Below are positions 47,022 through 59,926 of a stretch of DNA of 64,000 nucleotides, piece after piece. The first letter of the stretch is position 1; each line of letters starts with the position of its first letter. The translations under genes were made by a program, and so were the position numbers. The notes under the pieces are model-generated. The model made no database searches, was not told where the DNA came from, and saw only the letters and a list, made by a program, of their open reading frames with translations. Source of the stretch: Caenorhabditis elegans. Taxonomy: Eukaryota > Nematoda > Chromadorea > Rhabditida > Rhabditidae. The stretch spans positions 6,572,001-6,636,000 of the forward strand of contig NC_003284.9 of assembly GCF_000002985.6 (NCBI RefSeq). Direction: 5' to 3'.

Positions 47022-50000
47022 ATGTCTCAAGCTTCACAAGAAGACAATGACGGTGGAGATTTATTGTCCCCAGAGTCACCAATGACTCCAGACGGAATGA
47101 TATTGGCACGAATGCCTTGGCACCCAGGTAAGACGACGGCGTGCGAACAAGAGAATCTAATTTGCATTTTTAATCCGTTGCCAGGTCTCATTGGAAATTG
47201 GAACACAGTGAAATCAGTGAGCTGCAGTATGCTCAATGGAGACGAGGTATGTATGTAGGTGGAGTGAAGAAGGGGGATTTATCACCCCAGATGCAAGAAG
47301 CCTGTTGAATGTCTTAATGTCCCCCTCTTCTCCTTTTTTTCCGTAAACATTGCTTCTTCATTTGGATTCCTATTCAATATCAAATCCTTCTTTTTTCTGG
47401 ATTGGGTTGTGCTCACACAAGCTCACAAAACGTTGCTATTTCCCAGACAAACATCAAGATGGAAGCAACAATACAATTTCGATTAACCTTGAGATCGCAT
47501 TAGTATTCTCTATTTAGCGCTGATCCTAAGCCTCAGATTACAGAGCACATTATGTTCTTCAGTCTTTTGTTTTTTCAAAACAAGTTTGTAAGAAAAAAGT
47601 GTATCTCTTTGACAAAAGTTTCTAAATTAGTGAACAATTTTCAAGAAAAATGGGAAAATAGACATTTCATTTTAGTTGCAATTACTTTTCATAATATTTT
47701 GCATCGCAATAATTAAAATTTAAAAAGCGCACCATTCCCTTTACCCTCTCGGTTCGCGTTGTTTCAAGCAACAGAGCACTTTGTGCTCCGTCTCTCAACC
47801 GATATTACTCGCCACCCAATTGCCCCCGCTTTTTCGGATGCAAAAGAGAGAGGAGAAATAGGGATGTGGGCGTGGCGATTCCCCAAGAAAAATAGCGCTC
47901 AGTCGGACAGAGCTCAGAAGCGGTGAGATAACAATCGAAAGGGCACACTGATTGTTAGCAGCGTTGCCTCCCCTTGATAACTGTGCTTTTCTCGTTTCCT
48001 TGATAATTTATGACTTGTCGTCGTAAATCTTGATTTTATTTTGCCCTTTTCCGCAACCCTCCATCAAATCCGAAGCTCAATGGACGAAGAAAGTGGAAGC
48101 TCGGTGAGTATGTGGTTAACAATGAGAAAATTGAGTCCGGTAGCCATGGTGAGCCGGTCACAGAAAAAAACGGTGGGAATATTTGAAGCATGTGACGAAA
48201 ATATTTTGGATTATTGTGACTTGTAACTTGAAACACTACTAGAGCGGACGAACCTAAATCATTTTGACATTCATTTTAGTATCCGGTTTCGACCGAATAC
48301 GCATCCCTCTTGTCTCAAATCTATTGGTGTGCTTCCCACATGACTAAATACGAGTCTGAACACCTTTTTGAATTGTTTTATATTAGAGAAACAAAATAAG
48401 TTGTTATTTTTTGACACTCATTGTCTAGAATATTTATCAATACCAATTCATATTCTGATGATTGTTTTCTGTTATGCAATTTCTCTTTTCATGAAGAAAG
48501 CAGTGGTCATTTCTAAGGCTTCTTCGAGCCGAGCTTGACAGCTCTGATTCTCTCATCTCTTCACACATTTCTCTTCGGCAGTTCCTGACGACTATTGCCA
48601 TACTGATATAATACTGATTGTGAGAGAAAAAAAGAAAACACCAATTTTCTAGTATCACTACGAATTCTGCTTACAAAAATCTTAGATTCCGCACTGGCTT
48701 GATTATAGTCATCGTCATCTTTCTATAAACAAACACCTCTTACCAACTCACCAAAAAATGGTGAAATATAAAATTAGAGCTCACACGCGCGATTAACGTC
48801 ACCTCTGGTTTCAAAAGTGTGTTGGTGTGTGTATAAAGTGCACAGACTCACTCGACAACTCCAATTCTTTGCCTAATAATAGCTATTTTATATTTCTGAG
48901 ACGATGATTTTTATGATTTTTTTTCAATCCGACTAAAAGAGGATGTGAGAAAAAAAGATATCCATGCTTTCCATATTTACTTTTTATAGGTAGAATTCTT
49001 GTATCTCTTTACAACTCCAGCTCACAGCTGAACATACAAAATCTTTTCTATTGTTCACACTATACAGCTCTAGAGCTCATTTTTGAAAGCTAGCAGAATA
49101 AGAATTCAGACAGATTTTATTTTTATATATCATAAACGGTCAACATTGTGACACTCATAAAATCAACACTTTTGCAAATTTACTTTCAACAACATATATT
49201 GATTAACTTAAAGTAATTTCTACTAGCGTGAAACATATAATCAAAGTGGGCGTACTAAACTGCCGATTTTCTCACAAAACCTTCTGTCTATAACTTCCAC
49301 CTGTTCTTGTGAATGTTCAAACATTTGGAAGTGTTTCCAAGTTTTTTGTTATTAGTTTCCTCACATCAAAAACGTCTTGCTCATAATCCATGAGATGTCA
49401 AAGATAAACAAATGTTTAGCATGATTATCCTAGAATAAGAAGATAAGATTAGAACGCAATCATTATACTTACTCTTAACTACGACTATTTAAACTACTGA
49501 GGATTTATTTATTGAATATCATGACTGACTGCTTCTACCTCTACATTTTTCTACTTGTAGTCATTTTTTTTCTGCTCAAAGGGTTACTCTTGTTTACTGA
49601 TATTGGGTAACGAAGTCACTTATGAGAGAATACATTTAGAAGCAGTCGTTGAAAATGGTTTGGGATGAAGTCTTATTAACCCTCAGATGTACTTCTGTTC
49701 AAATTTTCAGTGACGTTTTCAGACTGATCAAGCAGCTCCAAGTGATGAGCAGCAGGAAGCTGGCTCGTCTTCAGCAATCGGTCAAGAATCTCGAAAAACA
49801 GTTGTATTTCAAGAACCCGGTAAGCATTATTAATAAGCTTTTACAATAACCAGTTGAATACTTTCTAGATATTGGATTCCCGAGTGAACACGATCAACTG
49901 ACAACTCTACACGATTCTGAGGTTGGTTTCCACTTAAAATCAATAAATCTTGTGTGTAGGATAGTAAAGTTAAGCATTGCCACATGGAGTTGCCATAAAA

Positions 50001-53000
50001 CCGTCGGGTTGGGTGGCTTCTGCAGGGGAAACATCCCTTTCAACCCATTGCTTTGAATCAATGATTCTCAATTTCTTTGCTCAATCTTAATAATGCTAGC
50101 CTATTTCAGGAAGGAAACCGAAAAATGTCATTAGTTGGAAAACCGTTAACCTATAAAAACTATCGTACTGATCAACGATTTCGAAGAATGCAGAACAAAA
50201 TGCATAACTTTTTGGAAAGGCCGCGTGGCTGGAAAGCTGCCACTTATCATCTTGCAGTGTGAGCTTACGGAGAAAAATAATACAATTAATTTAAAAAAAA
50301 ACATTTTTCAGATTATTCATGGTCCTAATGTGCTTAGCGCTGTCAGTGTTTTCTACGATGCCAGATTTTGAAGTTAATGCAACAATTGTGTTATATTATT
50401 TGGTAAGATAACAAATTTAATTTAATTTAAGTTTAATAGCCCTAAATTTATGACTAAAAGTGTTCAGGAAATAGTATTTGTGATCTGGCTGGCTACTGAA
50501 TATATCTGCCGCGTCTGGTCAGCCGGATGCCGCTCAAGATACCGAGGCATTAGCGGACGGATACGATTTGCCACAAGTGCTTACTGCGTCATCGGTTCGC
50601 ACTACAATAGTTCGTGTCTAGTCTGACTATATTTTCAGACATAATCGTTATTCTTGCATCTATCACAGTATTATGTATCGGAGCAACTGGGCAAGTATTC
50701 GCCGCGTCGGCAATCAGAGGACTACGATTTTTCCAAATTCTACGAATGCTTAGAATTGACCGGAGAGCAGGAACGTGGAAGCTGCTGGGAAGCGTTGTAT
50801 GGGCCCATAGACAAGTAAGTAAATGACTAACCTGGACATTGTACAGTGAAGAGAAAGACGAGAATAGATTGGCAACCTGACTGACTGAGTGGATGGTTGT
50901 CTAGTCTGCCTATTTATACAAGACCATTATTGTAGGCGGGGATGCCCTGTTGACCTCTTCCAGAATATTCCGTTGTATTAATTATTGCGAGAGACAGTGA
51001 TGGCCAAGGGTGGTCCAGAGAATATGGTAGGGTAACAATGGTCTTTGGTCGTATAGTGGTATTGTAGTGTGGTGTCCCAGGTACCAAAGATCAAATAACT
51101 ATTCTTATTCAAATTACATTAATGATGAGAAACACCTAATTATTGCACATACAAACAGTAAGACATAATGAATGAATAATTATTTTTAGAGGTGAATTCA
51201 AATTCTTTATTTTTTGTAGTACAAAAGTTATAGTCTACAATGCTTTATGATGAATGATGGTGAAGGTTCTGAACTTTGAGTTGTAGTATTTTCAAACTGA
51301 GCTCAAAAACTGACTTTCAGTTTGGAAATTTTAATGAAATACCCAAACTGAAACATTTTAATGACCGTTAATTATTTTGTTACAGAGGAGATAAGTTTGT
51401 TCTAAATATATCGGTTCTGCCAATTTTCACGTATTGAATTAGCCGGAAATTATTTTTTTATGTGGTCATACTTCTATTCTGCATATTCTGGTAGTTTATT
51501 ACGTAGTTTTAAGCCAATTTTGGTTTTTTTGAAATGGATAAGTGAATATAACATAACACGTTTGTGCGTTGTCAACTGAAAATGAACCTTAATCCACAAA
51601 GAGAAAATAAACATCTCTTATATAAACTTGATTCTAAATTTTTTTTTACGAAATTTTGTTTTTTTTAGTTTTGAACCGATACTCCTTGTTTTGAAACTCA
51701 TAACAAAAATATCAGAACACAAGAACAAACGGGTAGTTAAAAAAACATATTTGACAATCTCCATCAAAGTTTAAGATTCAAATCGATCACTTTTTTCTGT
51801 TCAGAAATTCATTATAATTATAGGAGTTACTGACAACAGTGTACATTGGATTTTTGGGACTCATATTTTCATCTTTCCTTGTGTATTTATGCGAAAAAAA
51901 CACAAATGACAAGTATCAAACATTTGCCGATGCTCTTTGGTGGGGAGTGGTAAGTTTTTATTATAATGAGCGGCTAATAATAGTTTTCAAATTTTAGATT
52001 ACACTTTCTACTGTTGGATATGGTGACAAAACTCCTGAAACTTGGCCTGGAAAAATAATTGCCGCATTTTGCGCTCTTCTTGGAATTTCATTTTTTGCAC
52101 TTCCTGCGGTTCGAATTTTGGGTTCAAATATAAATTAATTTTCTTCGAATTTTTAGGGAATTCTCGGGTCTGGATTTGCGTTGAAAGTTCAACAACATCA
52201 ACGTCAAAAGCATTTAATAAGAAGAAGAGTTCCTGCTGCAAAACTTATCCAATGTCTTTGGCGTCACTATTCTGCTGCACCGGAATCCACCTCACTTGCA
52301 ACTTGGAAAATACACTTAGCCAGAGAGCTTCCACCAATGTAAAATGTTGCATTATTCTGAAGCATGAAATATTTTATATGTTTTCAGCGTCAAACTTACT
52401 CCAAACGGAAGTAACAATGCTACAGGTCTTATAAATCGATTACGTCAAAGTACAAAACGTAATTCAACTCATTTTTGTGAAGCCAAATTTAGAGTCTAAT
52501 TTTTCAGGAACACCAAATTTGAATAACCAAAATCTAGCCGTCAATTCACAAGCAACTTCAAAAAACCTTTCCGTCCCACGAGTGCACGACACCATAAGTC
52601 TGGTCTCAACGTCAGATATATCTGAAATTGAGCAGCTAGGAGCTCTTGGATTCTCTTTGGGTTAGTTGCTTATTAACGATGGAGTAGCACTAGCGGGGAA
52701 ATCGTCCAAAACTATCCCTATCATGCCACATGACAAAATATCATAGTAAAACTCTTAAAAAAACATTTGCTATTCTGTTCCAATGAATGGTAAACACCTA
52801 CATAGTTTTTTGCCCCATATGAATGTTATTAACAATTTCTCCACTGAAAGCAAGCCACTTCATTTTAAACAGTAAAAACTAAATGTTACGTTTCAGGTTG
52901 GAAGTCAAAGTCCAAATATGGAGGATCAAAGAAAGCTACAGATGATTCAGTTTTGCAATCAAGGATGTTGGCACCATCAAATGCTCATCTAGACGGTAAC

Positions 53001-55704
53001 AATTTCAATTGTTTGAAAATGCACGAGTACATGCACTGTTAAAAACTTTTACTTCTTCTATCTAAACGTATAGTAGTCTATTAAGTTTATTAGTATTAAG
53101 AGGCAAAAAAATTTGACAACATAATGTTTTTGTAAGAATACGTTCAAAAATAGTATTAACTGTTTTCAACAAAAACTTTTAAACCTAACAAAGCAACCAT
53201 CTAGCAACAATTCTTCTAGCAACTAGATTCACATTTTTCGAATAATCAATATTTTCTCATTCACAACCACTTCACCTATTTCTAAATCAACTCTATCCTA
53301 TCAATTGTTCTATCCTGTTTGATGTGACCGAATGGTGTGTCTTTTACTCTCTAGATATGCGGCGGCGCTCTCGGAGGTCCGCATCGCTGTGTCGTGTCGT
53401 CAACACTGGACAACACCTGCGACCGTTGCAACCGCGGTCCACCTTATCGGACAGTGACGTCATTGGAGACTACTCACTCATGATGGCACCCATTTACCAG
53501 TGGTGCGAACAAATGGTGCAACGGAACAGTACACCGGGTGAGGATGGCGTTTGGAGCCAATTATCACAACTAACCACGTGTGCCACTCGACGCACTGAGG
53601 ATATTTCCGATGGTGACGGTGAGCAAGACAAACGGAAAACATAACACTGACAGAAACACGTATTGATTTTTTTCGTTTTGATCAAGCTCCAATTAACTGA
53701 CAATTTACAACTGATAACTTACCCTGATTGAACACTAACAGCAATGCCTGATTCGTGGTTTTGCAATGCTTCGCGGCATGGAACATTGCATCGCTTTGGA
53801 TTTAAATTGAATGCAGCATGCAATTAGCTTGCACTCAAACAATTTTGCTTACTTTAATTCCAAATTTAACGTAGAAAACTTTTTACTGTCTGTTTTTGAT
53901 TTCGCTTCGCTTTTTCATGCAAATTTTCAGTTCCATCAATGTTCCTGTACTTTACCTTTCTGGAAAGTAGATTTTATGTTCTGTATACATGTCCATATTT
54001 TAAGTATAACTACAATTTTTGTCAACCAGAAATGTTATCCAAGGAGAACTTGAAGATTTCAATTCAAAATTCAAAAAGAAGTGTTTTCAAACTAACTATA
54101 AAAATTTTCAGAAGAAGAAGCCGTCGGATATCAACCACAAACAATTGAAGAGTTTACCCCTGCTTTGAAAAATTGTGTTCGAGCGATCAGAAGAATACAA
54201 CTCTTGGTGGCTCGGAAGAAATTCAAGGAGGCATTAAAACCCTATGACGTCAAAGATGTGATTGAACAATATTCAGCTGGTCATGTTGATTTGCAAAGTC
54301 GAGTGAAGACAGTTCAAGCGAAACTAGATTTTATATGCGGGAAAAATATTGAGAAAATTGAGCCAAAAATTTCAATGTTCACTAGAATTGCAACTTTGGA
54401 AACAACTGTGAGTTGGTTTGAAAATCAAGTTTCTCGTTGAAAAATTGTAAATAGAATTAACCAAAACGCAAAGTAACTTAATTACCGCTAATTCTAAAAT
54501 AATTTTAAAAAAAAGTGAAATTTTCTTCAAAATAAGTACAAAATATAAAAAGTAAAAAGAATTAACAATATCAATCTCTAATAAGCGCATTTTATAGAAT
54601 CATTAGTCTCTATTTATAATTGTTTTACATTAAAAATTTCAAATCAATTGGTAATTGGCATTTTTTAAGTTGCTTAAGATAATTGATAAGCTTTGGCAAA
54701 TTGCCGACCTGTTTGCCTTCAGTACATTCAACTAAATGTGAAGCAATTGCCAATATTCCTATTTTTTCTTAGTGAATTTTTATATTAATTTTTGATCAAT
54801 TGCAAAAGTGCCTAAATATTATATTAAAACTATCCAAAACAAATGCTTGAAATGTTTTATTTGTAGTCAAAAATATACTTTTTTTTCACCGTCCTAATTT
54901 GGAAAAGTGACAAAATTGTTATCTTTTTCCACAAATTTTCTGTTCTATTTATGTCGAAAATATTTTCATTTGGACATTGTCAAATTTAAACTAACAGCAT
55001 TGCTTTCAATTTAGTGAAATGTCCCAATTTTTTTTTGAATGTAGAAATTTAGTGAAATACTATTTTTAAAAAAATCTAAAATTATGATATGTGGTAATTG
55101 TGAATTGTATTATCAGTGTATTCAAAGAAATTCCCACTGACTCTTTCTTACTTTTTATAACTGTAGCATAACAATTAGAAAATCGGGAATGTGTTTTGGA
55201 AAAAAATGCTCAAAAAATCCCTATTCCTCACCCGAAATGTGTTTTTGCCTAATTTCACTTTCCAGGTTGGTAAAATGGACAAAAAGCTCGACTTAATGGT
55301 TGAAATGCTAATGGGAAGGCAAGCATCCCAGCGTGTCTTCTCACAGAACACATCGCCACGTGGAGAGTTTTCTGAACCAACTAGTGCGAGACAAGATTTG
55401 ACAAGGTCGCGGCGGTCTATGGTCAGCACTGACATGGAAATGTATACAGCAAGGTAAAGAGACAAATTTGAACTTCTTCAACAAAAACAAAAAAAAATCA
55501 CTAGATAATATATATATATAATATATATAGATATATAAAAGTTTATTCATTAAAATATCTAAATCTAGATCACATTCGCCTGGTTATCATGGAGATGCCC
55601 GACCAATTATTGCTCAAATAGATGCAGATGATGACGATGAAGATGAGAATGTTTTCGACGATTCTACTCCATTGAACAATGGTCCCGGTACTTCAAGTTG
55701 TTAA
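47022..55704 (+). CDS. kqt-1: KCNQ-type voltage-gated potassium channel KQT-1
   Basis: Eighteen coding exons, all in phase, give about 828 aa in the longest form. Starts: 47022-47127, 47185-47246, 49723-49819, 49869-49921, 50110-50258, 50312-50402, 50468-50594, 50639-50814, 51824-51949, 51998-52108, 52157-52338, 52388-52458, 52508-52660, 52897-52995, 53355-53618, 54112-54407, 55266-55453, 55569-55704. S1-S3 lie at about residues 152-246. S4 ([19 protein letters not shown]) carries Arg255, 258, 264 and 267. S5 is 288-309. The selectivity filter is TVGYGD (334-339) followed by [10 protein letters not shown]6 ends [17 protein letters not shown]. Helix A with a calmodulin IQ-like motif ([14 protein letters not shown]) and a C-terminal assembly region follow. 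Function by family: slow M-type K+ current setting excitability. Confidence 0.96.
48080..48103 (+). CDS. kqt-1: Alternative first coding exon of kqt-1
   Basis: Encodes MDEESGSS and ends at a strong donor (GTGAGT). It is phase 0, as is the exon at 49,723 ([10 protein letters not shown]), so it can replace the first two exons. A GC-rich stretch with GTGGGCGTGGC (about 47,730-47,960) just upstream looks like its promoter. Confidence 0.6.
52676..52790 (+). repeat. Dispersed repeat, GGTGAAGTAGC family (in a kqt-1 intron)
   Basis: Starts GATGGAGTAGCACTAGCGGGG and contains AAAATATCATAGTAAAACTC, in the same order as the copy at 42,284. It lies between kqt-1 exons 13 and 14. Confidence 0.5.
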
Positions 55705-56634
55705 AACATATTTATTTGTTTTTTGCAATATCACATTGTTTTATTTTGTATGTTCAATCTATTGTTTTTACCATTGCCCAGGTATTATGTACATTAATTT
55801 TTTTGTAGCGTTTTATTTTTTCAAAATGTGTACACTTAATTCAAAATCGCACTAGCTGTGAGATTTTGTTTTTACGGATATGCTATGAACCCATCTCTGA
55901 TGCATCTTTTTCTTGTTTTTTCCCAGATTTTTTTAGTTAGTGTTTTCACGCTTTTCAAATTCTACCATAAATACATGTTTATTGATAACTCACCAAAAAA
56001 AAAAGAAATGAAAACACTGAATACAACTTTTTCACAATAACAAAAAAATAATTGCATTTTTTCTAAAACCGTGTGCACTGTAGATTTTCGTTGGTCACAA
56101 AAGAGCCGCAGGAGCAAATGCTTGGGAACTTGGCAAGTGGAGCTTTCCTCAAAGTTTTGGTCTGCAAGATGTGATCATAAAAAACAATTAACAAGAAACG
56201 TATTTCAACTCACTTTTATCAGAACTTCGAAAGTGAAACTTACTTCATTCAAAAGAGGACTTTTGAATTATTTAGCCACAAAATTTTTTGAATGAGAAGA
56301 GCATTCGAACAAAAAAAAAGTCAATGGAAAAATTTTTAAAATGCATTTTTTCACTACTTTAGATGCCCGTTGCTCTATTGCGGATGAAACTTTTGATGAT
56401 GTTAAGGATGGTTAGAGGTAGGTACACATGATGGAAATGTTTTTAAATTTTTTTATTGTTTAGAAAATAGTCTTAACACTTTCTAGATGCTGTGAAAAAA
56501 TGTTCTAAACTTTTTCAACAAAACAACAGTTTCTCAAAAACTTTAGGACCTCTAAACATCAAACTACTGCAAACCCCCCACTTTTAAATTTAACGAATTT
56601 AGTGAGCTTTAATACAATTCTGGTAAGTCTGCAA
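55705..56634. other. Spacer between convergent kqt-1 and GPCR genes
   Basis: 3' UTRs of kqt-1 (+) and the first GPCR gene (-). AT-rich, no gene seen. Confidence 0.45.
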
Positions 56635-58880
56635 TTATCTTACATGGTTCTGTTTAGCCATCGTGAGATCAACATAAAACACTTTCGAGGATACAGAATT
56701 TGTTGATGTTATGTTGCTTTTGTTTGTTTCGTAGGAATTCTGATCTTGATAGTTTTTTCTAGATGATTTCCGAACTCTTGAGTATATCATCTGACGGTAT
56801 GGCGCGTAGGCAAATGCAGTTATGAGGGGATTAATTATCTAAAGGATGGCGAATTTGAAAAACTTGGTTTATGTGAAAAAGAAACTCACTGGATTCAAAA
56901 TAAGTAAGTAAAGCATACTCCAGGTCAGCCAGCTCAAGTTTTGACGAGATTCACAGTCTAGGTTGGGCCACCTAAACGAACTTTAATGCGATAACATTAT
57001 GGAAATCACTTTTATTCGTATTTTTCTTATTACTTGCTTTTCTTTTTGTCTTCAATTCCTATCTGTTGTTACGCGTTGAGTAATTCATAACAATTTCACA
57101 GTTTCTAATAGCCTGACACTATGTACATAGAACATTTTCTATAAATTTAGCTGAAAATAGGCTGAATATATCGGTCAATAAAAAAAAAGCACATGTATGC
57201 AATAAAGAAAGTTTCGTAATCAAATTAAAACAACAAAACTAAACGCTGCGACCAGTTGGATAATTTTTTTCACAAGAATGTTCGAAAAATGTTCAAATAA
57301 TAATTTTTTTAAAAATTAAGTGTTACGGCGAGACGTAAACGTGTTCGCACTACTTGGCGATAACAACTCGACAATAAGAAGCACGTGAACTCTCGAACTC
57401 TCTTATTATTATTTCACGTATTATCCACATGTACATTCCTTGATCGACTCTATCATATTCGATCATTCCTCACTATTCTATCATACTGCACTCTTCTGCT
57501 TTCTAATAAAGCTCTTCTATTATTATTACAAATTGGATATAACATTGGCGATCAGGATGAGATATGGTTCATCGTCTTTAGTCTGCTTTAACTTAGTCCG
57601 AACTTAAATTGTTCAAACTTACGCTATAATATGAATTCTCGCTAGATTCGCTATTCTATAAGGAAGCAAACTGCAAGATGTCCAAAGTGTTGTCGCGAAG
57701 ATGAATGCAAAAGATGTTGCCTAAAAAGCCTTTACCGTTTTGAAAAAATTGTTTTTATTACTTTATTCTCAATTTTGCTTGCACTGCTAGTCTTAATCAC
57801 GGTTTTTCGTTTCCTTTTAGTTAAATCGTATAAGTAACAGGATACTAACAGCGATGACACTATCGGAATAACACAGAACACCACTGTGAATACTTCGTAG
57901 AAAATTTTGTTCACCGGAGAAAACTGAATTCAATTTTCTATAAGACTAATCTGATACAAGATACCTGGCCACTGTTCATTAATCCTGTAAGAAACACAAA
58001 TTGTATTTCAAACTGTTGCTGTAATGTAATATTAAGGTTATGAAATGAGTATTATGGAACTTTTACTTGAATATCAACTGTTGCATTTACAAAGTACATA
58101 TAACTATACATCCAGTAGTATGTCGCAAAACTGAAATTTGAGAAGTTAATTTTGTATCTTAATTTTGAAAACTGACCCTATTGATATAATCCAGGAGAGA
58201 TAACAAAATAGCTTGGCTCTAAAATAAGACATCCATATGTCATATTTGAATGGCCAGCAAAAAAATATTAGCTAAAACGTGTCAATTTCTCAAAGTTTAC
58301 ATGCTAGTATCATACCTTATCAATATTCAGCAAAGTGAGTGAAAGCCCGGATACTGCAAGACCCACCCAGTTTGCAAAATTCAAAAAAACAGTTATGAAA
58401 TGAACATGTGCTCCAGAATATCTTCTCGTGACTAGCTCATACGGATGGCAAAACACTGAAAACTATATTATCTAGACCACGTGCCTAAGTGATTGACACT
58501 CACGTGTTAATATTGTGTCTCCAATAGTCATGTTCAAAATAAACAAGTGAAGTGTGTCTCCTTTCTTTTTATATAACTTGGCGGAACATGCAATCACGAT
58601 AAAATTAATCACAGTAGATATGAGACATGCTCCAATTAATACGTCGTCCATCTGTAATACTTTTACAAATTTGCAAGAATCCATTTCAAAAAGGAAAAAA
58701 ACAATTGTGACATACAGCGGTTGCAAAGCGAATAAAGGAATCGGAGTAATAACATGAATACTGCATTGCCTCGGAAGAAGATCCAAATTGAGAAATGAAT
58801 TCTGCCGGAAGATCAGTGAAATCGTTCCATGTTCCAGATGGCATCGTTTCCACGACTCGTTGGCTCAATGAAAATGCCAT
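56635..58880 (-). CDS. Class A (rhodopsin-like) GPCR, tandem copy 1
   Basis: Nine exons (58880-58716, 58651-58504, 58455-58316, 58271-58177, 58130-58067, 57923-57762, 57720-57623, 56971-56890, 56838-56635), in phase, about 385 aa. An extracellular N-terminus (MAFSLSQRVVETMPSGTW) precedes TM1 (LIGACLISTVINFIVIACSA). TM2 has LFILNMTIGD and TM3 has VGLAVSGLSLTLLNIDK. TM3 ends in Asp-Lys rather than Asp-Arg, followed by LIFFCWPFKYD in loop 2. TM5 is VFTVVFCVIPIVSSLLVSCY, TM6 has ATTLWTSCSLLPYRI, and TM7 has NPLITAFAYAPYR, a variant NPxxY. Ligand unknown; peptide or amine is possible from the overall class. All intron positions match the gene at 59,927. The 650-bp intron before the last two exons carries an LTR remnant. 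Confidence 0.85.
57321..57544 (+). mobile_element. LTR-retrotransposon remnant (LTR plus primer-binding-like site)
   Basis: The segment opens TGTTACGG and closes ATAACA, i.e. TG..CA ends with a 5-bp inverted TGTTA/TAACA. It contains AATAAA near 57,506-57,511 and is followed at once by TTGGCGATCAGG, which resembles a primer-binding site next to a left LTR. Base composition differs from the surrounding AT-rich intron. No gag or pol frame follows, so it is a truncated copy. Family not assigned (a BEL/Pao-type Cer element is possible). It lies inside an intron of GPCR copy 1, opposite to that gene's strand. Confidence 0.55.
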
Positions 58881-59926
58881 CGCAGTGAGGAACCTGATAT
58901 TTTGTTTATTTTTGCACAATCTGTCAATTGTCTGTCTATGAATCAAAATTGAAGCTACTATGTAAATGACTTTGCTCATTTGATATAAAGTTCAATTAAA
59001 TTTTCTATCAACTTTGAGTTGTTTTTTGGTTGTTTTTATTTAGTTTAGAATACATATAGTGACGGCTTATATTTTATTGAGTTTTTCGCGTCAATTTTTC
59101 AATATATTCTGTGAAAACAAAATGTTTCACATATTTAAAACTACAACATGATATATGTTTTAATGTTCCAAAAGCAGTTATAAAAAATAAACTTGAATAA
59201 ATTTTGAATTTTGACCGAAACTGTGAAAATGTGGGAATTCACAGAATTTTGGCTATTCTAGAAATAAATTCGAGTTTGCAAATTGAAAAGCTGAAGATTG
59301 GCAAAATTTGTAATTTAATTATTTTCGTGTAGTGGGATTTCCGGCGCTGAATATGTAGTCAAAAAAAGGTCAACTGATGGGTATGTTGATAAATTAAATA
59401 TTCCGGAAAAATTTGTAACTTTGATCTAGAAACTAATTGCAACATTTCTAATTATAGTTTTACCAATACCGAAAAACTCACAGTGAACCAATATGATGCT
59501 ACACAAAAAGTTTAGATTGTCGAAAGCACGAGAAACTGAAAAAGTTTAACTTCCTAAGAATTTTCCATGTTGATATTGATGTCAGTGTCATTAATTTTTA
59601 ACCAATATTTCTTGTCCCTGCATAAAACTTATTTCCTCACGCACACATACTAGAAGGTACCAAGAAATGATAGCCCAATGCATCTACCACCCACAGTGTA
59701 TTTAGTTATTTGTGGTGAAGTACTTTTGAGGAAATAAAGTATTAGTAGAAACTTATTTTCAAAAAAAAAAACTTCATGCATTATATAAATAACCACAGTA
59801 ACCGTTTCTCAAGCTCAAAGAATCGATCACGTGTTACGTGAAAGTTGAATCATTTAAAATGTTAACATTTGTAACATCGTATAATATATAATAGATATAA
59901 AATCAGAAGACAAATAATTATTCGTA
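58881..59926. other. Intergenic between tandem GPCR genes
   Basis: About 1 kb of AT-rich DNA holding the 5' region of GPCR copy 1 and the 3' UTR of copy 2 (both minus strand). No further gene seen. Confidence 0.5.

Noticed and set aside
57965-57995. Small exon (GATTAATGAACAGTGG on the minus strand) in GPCR copy 1
   Set aside because: It has acceptor and donor words but introduces an in-frame stop. Skipping it joins the flanking exons in phase and matches copy 2.
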